Source: Anaerolinea sp. (lineage in GTDB: Bacteria > Chloroflexota > Anaerolineae > Anaerolineales > Anaerolineaceae). From it: DNA of 64,000 bases. This document shows, in pieces, positions 59,276 through 64,000 of the stretch. Under the pieces are notes generated by a model that ran no database searches, was not told the origin of the DNA, and was given only the letters and a program-made list of their open reading frames with translations. The stretch is from contig JARKOV010000120.1 of the NCBI GenBank assembly GCA_029975965.1, positions 10,306 to 74,305 of the forward strand, read 5' to 3'. How positions within the stretch are numbered: the first letter of the stretch is position 1; every line of letters begins with the position of its first letter. A program made the position numbers and the translations under genes.

Positions 59276-60241
59276 ATGGCCAAAGAGTCGAACCAAAACC
59301 AGGGTGAAAGCAAGCCGGTGCTGTTGCTGCCGAAAGCGAGCATGGACCCGCACTTCAACGGCGCGGCGCTGGCGCTTTTCTTGACCATCATCGCGGTCGG
59401 CGTGGGCGTGGTCGTCATGCTGGACGGCGCCGGTGTCGCCGATGGAATCAACTTGCTGATATTCGCGGTCTTTTTACTCGTCGCCGCATACGTCCTGTTT
59501 GCCTTCAAGGTGGCGCGCCAGTGGGAAAAAGCCATCGTGCTGCGCCTGGGCAAGTTCCACTCGCTGCGCGGGCCGGGCGCGTTCTGGGTGCTGCCGGTCA
59601 TCGACACGGTGGCCAACTGGATCGACCAGCGTGTGCTGGTGACACCCTTCTCGGCGGAGAAAACCCTCACCCGCGACACCGTACCGGTCAACGTGGACGC
59701 GGTGCTGTTCTGGGTGGTGTGGGACGCCGAAAAGGCCGCCCTCGAGGTGGAGGATTACCGCAACGCGATTGCCTGGGCAGCCCAGACCGCCCTGCGCGAG
59801 GTCATCGGTCAAATGCCGCTGGCCGACATCCTGGTGGGGCGGGCGCGCATGGACGCCGACCTGCAGAAGATCATCGACGAGCGCACCACGCCGTGGGGCG
59901 TCACGGTGCAATCGGTCGAGATTCGCGATGTGATCATTCCACAGGGGCTGGAAGAAGCGATGAGCCGCCAGGCTCAGGCCGAGCGAGAGCGCCAGGCGCG
60001 GGTGATCCTGGGCGAGTCAGAAAAGCAAATTGCCGACAGCTTCGCCGAGGCCTCGCGCGCCTACACCAACAACCCGACCGCCCTGCACCTGCGCGCGATG
60101 AACATGCTCTTTGAAGGTCTCAAAGAGAAAGGCGCGCTGGTGATCGTGCCTTCCAGCGCCGTGGACACCATGAACCTGGGCGGCTTGAGCGGGATGGTCT
60201 CGCTGGCCCAGCAAAATGCTGGCGAACAAGACAAGGCATAA
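59276..60241 (+). CDS. Stomatin/slipin-like SPFH protein
   Basis: 321 residues. Two hydrophobic segments (residues 30-55 and 60-85) precede the SPFH/band-7 domain: KAIVLRLGKFHSLRGPGAFW, RVLVTPFSAEKTLTRDTVPV, ALREVIGQMPLADILVGRAR and VTVQSVEIRDVIIPQGLEEA (each family-typical). A helical region (MSRQAQAERERQARVILGE) follows. It forms ring-like membrane microdomain scaffolds and regulates partner membrane proteins. GGAGG is 5-6 nt upstream of ATG 59276. The usual NfeD partner is absent; the SdpI-like and ABC proteins may be the clients. Confidence 0.93.
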   Translation: MAKESNQNQGESKPVLLLPKASMDPHFNGAALALFLTIIAVGVGVVVMLDGAGVADGINLLIFAVFLLVAAYVLFAFKVARQWEKAIVLRLGKFHSLRGPGAFWVLPVIDTVANWIDQRVLVTPFSAEKTLTRDTVPVNVDAVLFWVVWDAEKAALEVEDYRNAIAWAAQTALREVIGQMPLADILVGRARMDADLQKIIDERTTPWGVTVQSVEIRDVIIPQGLEEAMSRQAQAERERQARVILGESEKQIADSFAEASRAYTNNPTALHLRAMNMLFEGLKEKGALVIVPSSAVDTMNLGGLSGMVSLAQQNAGEQDKA

Positions 60242-60264
60242 GCTCTCTCCAACCGTACTCCCAT

Positions 60265-60293
60265 GGAGGGCGGTCCAGGTGGAACCGCCCTCC
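60265..60293 (+). terminator. Intra-operon hairpin
   Basis: GGAGGGCGGT and ACCGCCCTCC form a perfect 10-bp stem with a 9-nt loop between the stomatin-like and SdpI-like genes. There is no U-tract, so attenuation or mRNA stabilisation is likelier than full termination. Confidence 0.5.
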
Positions 60294-60327
60294 GTTGATG
60301 AAATTGACCGTCGAAAGGACAAAGAAA

Positions 60328-60972
60328 GTGAGCATTCAAAAGACATTAATCGTAGTCATCGTGCTCGTGCTGCTTTCGGTTGCAGCCAGCCTGGTCGCCT
60401 ACCCGCGTCTGCCGGAGGTGGTACCCTCGCACTGGAACGCCGCCGGCGAGGTGGACGGCTACACCAGCCGCAATTCCTCGTTGATCTTCGTGCCCGCGCT
60501 GACCCTGGGATTGGGGCTGTTTATGCTCTACCTGCCCCAGATCGACCCGCTGCGCGCCAACGTGGACAAATTTCGCGGCGCTTACAACTGGGCGGTCGTC
60601 GGCTTTTGCGTGTACATGCTCTATATCCATATCCTGACGCTGCTGGCCGGCCTGGGAGTGCGCTTTAATATGACCACCATGCTGTTGCCGGTGATGGGGC
60701 TGCTGTTCATCGGGATTGGCTTTCTCATCGACCGCGCAAAGCGCAACTGGTTCATCGGCATCCGCACCCCCTGGACGCTGATGAGCGACACCGTGTGGGC
60801 GAAGACGCACCGCCTGGGCGGGCTGCTGTTCAAGATCGGCGGGGTGGTCGCTATCATCGCAGCCTTCATTCCCGGCGAAGCCGGCATCTGGGTGATGATG
60901 ACCGCCCTGTTAGGCGCGGGCTTCGTGCCGGTCATCTACTCCTATTTTGCTTACCGCGCTGAGGCAAAATGA
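60328..60972 (+). CDS. SdpI-family (DUF1648) membrane protein
   Basis: 214 residues with six hydrophobic helices. The DUF1648 signature RLPEVVPSHWNAAGEVDGY is followed by an SdpI-type segment FIGIRTPWTLMSDTVWAKTHRLGGLLF (split: GIRTPWTLMSDTVWAKTHRL). SdpI of Bacillus subtilis confers immunity to a membrane toxin and sequesters its regulator. Start GTG 60328 has GAAAGGA 8 nt upstream; ATG 60298 lacks a ribosome site. Placed with a stomatin and an ABC exporter, an envelope-protection role is inferred. Confidence 0.88.
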   Translation: MSIQKTLIVVIVLVLLSVAASLVAYPRLPEVVPSHWNAAGEVDGYTSRNSSLIFVPALTLGLGLFMLYLPQIDPLRANVDKFRGAYNWAVVGFCVYMLYIHILTLLAGLGVRFNMTTMLLPVMGLLFIGIGFLIDRAKRNWFIGIRTPWTLMSDTVWAKTHRLGGLLFKIGGVVAIIAAFIPGEAGIWVMMTALLGAGFVPVIYSYFAYRAEAK

Positions 60973-60980
60973 CCTATACT

Positions 60981-60996
60981 TGTTTCACGTGAAACA
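60981..60996. promoter_or_regulatory. parS site 1 (ParB/Spo0J binding)
   Basis: TGTTTCACGTGAAACA, an exact match to the bacterial parS consensus, 8 nt after the SdpI-like stop codon. Confidence 0.95.
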
Positions 60997-61033
60997 GCCG
61001 GTCTTTCAGCCCAAACAAGATCACCCCTATTTC

Positions 61034-61049
61034 TGTTTCACGTGAAACA
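61034..61049. promoter_or_regulatory. parS site 2 (ParB/Spo0J binding)
   Basis: A second perfect TGTTTCACGTGAAACA, 53 bp centre-to-centre from site 1 and 13 nt before the ABC ATPase start. Confidence 0.95.
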
Positions 61050-61062
61050 CCGGGAGGGACGG

Positions 61063-62001
61063 ATGGACTATGCAATCCGGGCGGATGCCCTGACCCACGA
61101 CTTTGGCGAGCACCGCGCTGTCGATGGATTGTCTTTCGAAGTGACCCGCGGCGAGGTCTTCGGCCTGCTGGGGCCGAACGGCGCCGGGAAAACCACCACG
61201 GTACGCCTGCTCAACGGCCTGTACTCGCCGACCCAGGGCAAGGTGAGCGTGCTGGGCCTGGAGCCGGCGGCGCAGGGACGCGAAGTGCGCTCTCGCACGG
61301 GGGTGCTGACCGAGACGCCCGCGCTCTACGAGCGCCTGACCGCCGCTCAAAATTTGGAGTTCTTCGGCCGCCTGGCGGGCATGTCGCGCCCCGACCTGAA
61401 ACAGCGCGTGGCGGAGCTGCTGGACTTCTTCGAACTCGAAAAACGCGCCAACGATAAAGTCGGCACTTTCTCGAAGGGGATGAAGCAGCGCCTGGCACTG
61501 GCGCGCGCCCTGTTGCACCACCCGGAGGTGATCTTCCTGGACGAGCCCACCTCGGGCCTCGACCCCGAGTCGGCGCTGCAGGTGCGCGAGCTGATCGACA
61601 CCATCCGCCGCCGCGACCGGCACACGGTCTTCCTGTGCACGCACATGCTCAACGAGGCCGAGCGCTTGTGCGACCGGGTGGCCATCCTCAACTCCGGGCG
61701 CCTGCTGGCGCTAGGCAGCCTGGAAGAGCTCAGCCGCCAGTTGATCTCGGACCTGTGGGTGTCGGTCACGCTCTGGCAGCCGCTGGCTAACCGCCCGAAC
61801 CTCGCCGGTCTGCCGGGGGTGATCCAGGCGGCCTTTGAGGAGCGCCGCGTGCGCGTGCAGATCCAGGGCGAGGGGGCCATTCCGGGGGTGGTGACCGCGC
61901 TGGCGCATTCCGGCGCGCAGATCACCGGCGTGCAGCCCGAGAAGGTCACCCTGGAAGAGGTCTACTTCAAATTGCAGGAACAGAGCAGGCAAGGTGCATG
62001 A
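61063..62001 (+). CDS. ABC-2-type transporter ATPase
   Basis: 312 residues. Walker A GLLGPNGAGKTTTVRLL, signature FSKGMKQRLALARALL, Walker B EVIFLDEPTSGLD and switch His in FLCTHMLNEAERL. The C-terminal 80 residues form the DUF4162-like extension of drug and antibiotic exporters. GGGAGGGA precedes ATG 61063; an in-frame GTG at 61042 lies inside parS site 2 and is rejected. The stop overlaps the permease start. Confidence 0.94.
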   Translation: MDYAIRADALTHDFGEHRAVDGLSFEVTRGEVFGLLGPNGAGKTTTVRLLNGLYSPTQGKVSVLGLEPAAQGREVRSRTGVLTETPALYERLTAAQNLEFFGRLAGMSRPDLKQRVAELLDFFELEKRANDKVGTFSKGMKQRLALARALLHHPEVIFLDEPTSGLDPESALQVRELIDTIRRRDRHTVFLCTHMLNEAERLCDRVAILNSGRLLALGSLEELSRQLISDLWVSVTLWQPLANRPNLAGLPGVIQAAFEERRVRVQIQGEGAIPGVVTALAHSGAQITGVQPEKVTLEEVYFKLQEQSRQGA

Positions 62002-62831
62002 TGAATTGGAACCACATCTTCACGATCGCCGGAAAAGACATCCGCGAAGCGCGCGGCAACCGGGCCGTCTGGCTGCCGATGGTCATTGTGCCGTTGATCT
62101 TCGTCGTCATCCTTCCGCTGGGTCTGATCGTCGGCGTCAACGCTGACCCCGAAAGCATGGGGAGCATGATGACCGACCCGGATATGAAAGGCTTCTTCGA
62201 GCGCATGCCCACATTCATGACCCGTCAGCTCGAGGGATTAACCGGCACACAAGCCACGGTCAAACTGATGCTGGGCTACTTTTTCGCGCCGTTCTTCCTC
62301 ATCATCCCCTTGATGTTCGCCACGGTGATCGCCGCGGAGTCGTTCGCCGGGGAGCGCGAGCGGAAAACGATCGAGGCGCTGCTCTATACGCCCGCGACCG
62401 ACGCCGAGCTGTTCCTCGGTAAGGTCGTCGCCGCCGGCGCGCCATCGGTGTTGATCACCTGGGCTTGTTTCCTGGCGTATAGCCTGGTGTTAAACGTCGC
62501 GGCTTACCCCATCATGGGGCGGGTATGGTTTCCTCTGGCGACCTGGTACCCGATGATCTTTTGGGTTGCGCCGGGGATCTCGCTGTTGGGCATCGCCGCC
62601 ACGGTGTTAATCTCAGCCAAAAACCCCACCTTCATGGGCGCGTACCAGACCAGCGCATCGCTGGTGGTGCTGGTGGTAGGGTTGGTGATCGGTCAGGCCA
62701 CCGGTCTGCTCTACCTCAGCGTGGGCATCGTCCTGGCGATGGGAGCGGTGACCTGGGCTGCCGCCGCGGCGATGACGGTGATCTCGGTGCGCACCTTCAA
62801 CCGGGCCAAACTGATGAGCGGGGCCGCGTGA
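62001..62831 (+). CDS. ABC-2-type transporter permease
   Basis: 276 residues. A cytoplasmic KDIREARGNRAVWLPMVI segment enters six hydrophobic helices; AAESFAGERERKTIEALLYTP (split: SFAGERERKTIEALLYTP) is the hallmark loop of ABC-2 permeases. Exports an unknown substrate with the preceding ATPase; ATG overlaps its stop by one base (an in-frame ATG also occurs at 61998). Confidence 0.92.
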   Translation: MNWNHIFTIAGKDIREARGNRAVWLPMVIVPLIFVVILPLGLIVGVNADPESMGSMMTDPDMKGFFERMPTFMTRQLEGLTGTQATVKLMLGYFFAPFFLIIPLMFATVIAAESFAGERERKTIEALLYTPATDAELFLGKVVAAGAPSVLITWACFLAYSLVLNVAAYPIMGRVWFPLATWYPMIFWVAPGISLLGIAATVLISAKNPTFMGAYQTSASLVVLVVGLVIGQATGLLYLSVGIVLAMGAVTWAAAAAMTVISVRTFNRAKLMSGAA

Positions 62832-62856
62832 AAGGCAGGCAACGGGACATCAGGGA

Positions 62857-62874
62857 ATCGCTTCGAGAAGCGAT
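62857..62874 (+). terminator. Hairpin after the ABC operon
   Basis: ATCGCTTC-GA-GAAGCGAT, a perfect 8-bp stem 26 nt past the permease stop; followed by CTTATAG only. Confidence 0.5.
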
Positions 62875-62918
62875 CTTATAGCGGGTCACGCTTCCCACTT
62901 TGACCGATTAACTTACCG

Positions 62919-63893
62919 TCATTCTTCTTTCCGATACAATCCCAGGATCTGAGTCGCGAAGTCGGCGACGCTGCGCCGCAGCGGCAGCGGCTCGAGCACT
63001 TCAGCTGCCCCGCCCAGGCTGAGGATTTTGCTGCGCGCCTGGATTTCGTTGGCAAACCACAGCCGAACCACGCGCCAGCCGTCTGCGTCCGGCGGTTCGG
63101 CCTGCGCCAGCGCGGAGCCAGCCTGGTCGCCGAAATGGTAACCGAATTCGGGGATCAGAGCCGGCGCGACGCGCACATTCACCGCGTACAAACCCCGTTC
63201 CGATTCCACCTGGGCGCAATAGGCGCTCCAGAACTCGACCAAATCGAAATCGTCCGGGCGCTCGAAGCGATCCGGGAGCACCTCGGCCTGAGACAGGTCG
63301 GCCACGCGATACACGTGCGGGCGCCCCACCCGTAAGGCGACCATGTGCCAGTCGCTGGCCTTGGCGACCAACCCCAGCGGCTCAACCACGAGGTCGATTT
63401 CGCCGCCGAAAAAGGTGCGGAAGGCGATGCGCAGCCGGCGGTCCTGCCAGACGGCCTGCTGCACGAGGGCCAGGTGCGGCCCGGCTCGTCCGGTCTGCCC
63501 CCACCAGCACGCGTCCAGGTGGATGCGCTGGCGAGCCACCTGCTGGTCGCGCTGGCGCGCCTCGGGGAGCGCGGCCGTCAACTTGAGCAGGGCGGCTTTC
63601 AGCTCCCCACCCACGCCAAGCTGCAGCAGCGGGGTGGGAATCGAGAGCATGAAGAGCGCCTGGACTTCCTCGGCGGTCAGCCCGGTGAGATTGGTGCGAT
63701 ATTCCTCGAGCAGTGAGATGCCCCCGCCGGGACCGCGTTCGGCGTAGACCGGCACCCCCGCCATGCTGAGCGCTTCCACGTCACGGTAGATGGTGCGCTC
63801 GGAAACCTCCAGCTCGACGGCGAGGTCGCGCGCGGTCAGTGTGCCGCGGGTTTGCAGCAAAATGAGCAGGGAAAGCAATCGGTCGGCGCGCAT
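62919..63893 (-). CDS. HTH and WYL-domain transcriptional regulator
   Basis: 324 residues. The N-terminal winged helix MRADRLLSLLILLQTRG, VSERTIYRDVEALSMAGVPV is of YafY/DeoR style. The C-terminal WYL-type ligand-sensing domain spans residues about 140-310 (VEPLGLVAKASDWHMVALRV). Such regulators respond to nucleotides or nucleic acids. The ORF can be read from ATG 63917, but those 8 codons lie in the heptamer repeat, so 63893 is preferred, although no strong Shine-Dalgarno precedes either. Confidence 0.9.
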   Translation of the reverse strand: MRADRLLSLLILLQTRGTLTARDLAVELEVSERTIYRDVEALSMAGVPVYAERGPGGGISLLEEYRTNLTGLTAEEVQALFMLSIPTPLLQLGVGGELKAALLKLTAALPEARQRDQQVARQRIHLDACWWGQTGRAGPHLALVQQAVWQDRRLRIAFRTFFGGEIDLVVEPLGLVAKASDWHMVALRVGRPHVYRVADLSQAEVLPDRFERPDDFDLVEFWSAYCAQVESERGLYAVNVRVAPALIPEFGYHFGDQAGSALAQAEPPDADGWRVVRLWFANEIQARSKILSLGGAAEVLEPLPLRRSVADFATQILGLYRKEE

Positions 63894-63904
63894 AGGAAAG
63901 CAAT

Positions 63905-64000
63905 CAGCATTCAGCATTCAGCATTCAGCACTCAGCACTCAGCACTCAGCACTCAGCACTCAGCACTCAGCACTCAGCACTCAGCACTCAGCACTCAGCA
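63905..64000. repeat. Heptamer tandem repeat (CAGCATT then CAGCACT), running off the window
   Basis: Three copies of CAGCATT (63905-63925) are followed by 10.7 copies of CAGCACT up to the last base. The array begins 11 nt upstream of the WYL regulator start and continues beyond the window. Confidence 0.97.

Noticed and set aside
61042..61062. ABC ATPase start at GTG 61042
   Set aside because: It lies inside parS site 2 and lacks a ribosome site; ATG 61063 follows GGGAGGGA.
63894..63917. WYL regulator starting at ATG 63917
   Set aside because: The added eight residues are encoded largely by the heptamer array and are not part of the conserved HTH; considered only as a possible phase-variation feature.
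63905..64000. Possible CRISPR array
   Set aside because: The repeat unit is 7 bp and copies are contiguous with no spacers, so it is a simple tandem repeat.

Overview
The window is high-GC DNA with short intergenic gaps. It looks like a chromosomal segment of a Chloroflexota bacterium, most likely class Anaerolineae. This is inferred from the protein families: a very long SecA, a tubulin-like protein, a GH42 beta-galactosidase, GT87-like membrane proteins, GAF-rich sensor proteins, and many sugar-acid and nucleoside catabolic enzymes. No phage, plasmid or CRISPR genes were seen. Two perfect parS sites (60981-60996 and 61034-61049) suggest that the right end lies in the replication-origin half of the chromosome.

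Layout. 1-7.7 kb: end of hutI, a tubulin/FtsZ-like protein, an HD hydrolase, mannonate dehydratase, a glycosyltransferase fragment, a cupin protein and menG/ubiE. 7.7-18 kb: GAF histidine kinase, molybdopterin oxidoreductase with a structured leader, type II pantothenate kinase, tRNA-Leu(CAA), ychF, gatB, a GT87-like membrane protein, a secreted FG-GAP protein and a fatty acid desaturase. 18-27 kb: secA (1365 codons), KDPG aldolase, a fucose-isomerase-like protein, a UroD-family protein, an M28 peptidase with inserted membrane helices, and an alkyltransferase-like (ATL) repair protein. 27.5-34.9 kb: dut, an MFS transporter, GH42, a nucleoside hydrolase, a YedF-like protein, a MntA/HEPN pair, a nitroreductase and an acyl-ACP thioesterase. 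34.9-49.7 kb: a PadR-controlled membrane protein, gpsA, a gluconokinase-like kinase, rarD, a second GT87-like protein, a cytidylyltransferase-GHMP kinase fusion, a Gfo/Idh/MocA dehydrogenase, an enolase-superfamily/PTE/diguanylate-cyclase operon, a TIM-barrel isomerase and DUF421. 50-58.6 kb: a membrane sulfatase-like enzyme with a predicted toroid partner, an FN3-tyrosine phosphatase, a phosphate transporter with its PhoU-like partner behind a Pho-box-like promoter, and a cytosine-deaminase-like enzyme followed by a broken GNAT gene. 58.8-64 kb: a self-contained GntR, stomatin-like, SdpI-like, ABC-2 operon split by the two parS sites, then a WYL regulator whose upstream DNA is a heptamer tandem repeat.

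The most distinctive non-coding content is a family of about 70-bp miniature inverted-repeat elements in six copies. Four copies are flanked by perfect 8-bp target duplications. One copy interrupts a GNAT acetyltransferase gene so cleanly that removing the element plus one duplication restores the reading frame. A second, unrelated palindromic repeat family (63-64 bp) occurs twice, one copy flanked by perfect 7-bp direct repeats.

Metabolically the region favours carbohydrate and sugar-acid use (GH42, mannonate dehydratase, KDPG aldolase, gluconokinase-like kinase, enolase-superfamily and lactonase-like enzymes), nucleoside and pyrimidine salvage, and phosphate uptake. Several genes have a -10 hexamer 6-9 nt before the start codon and no Shine-Dalgarno, which points to leaderless transcripts, while others have strong GGAGG sites.
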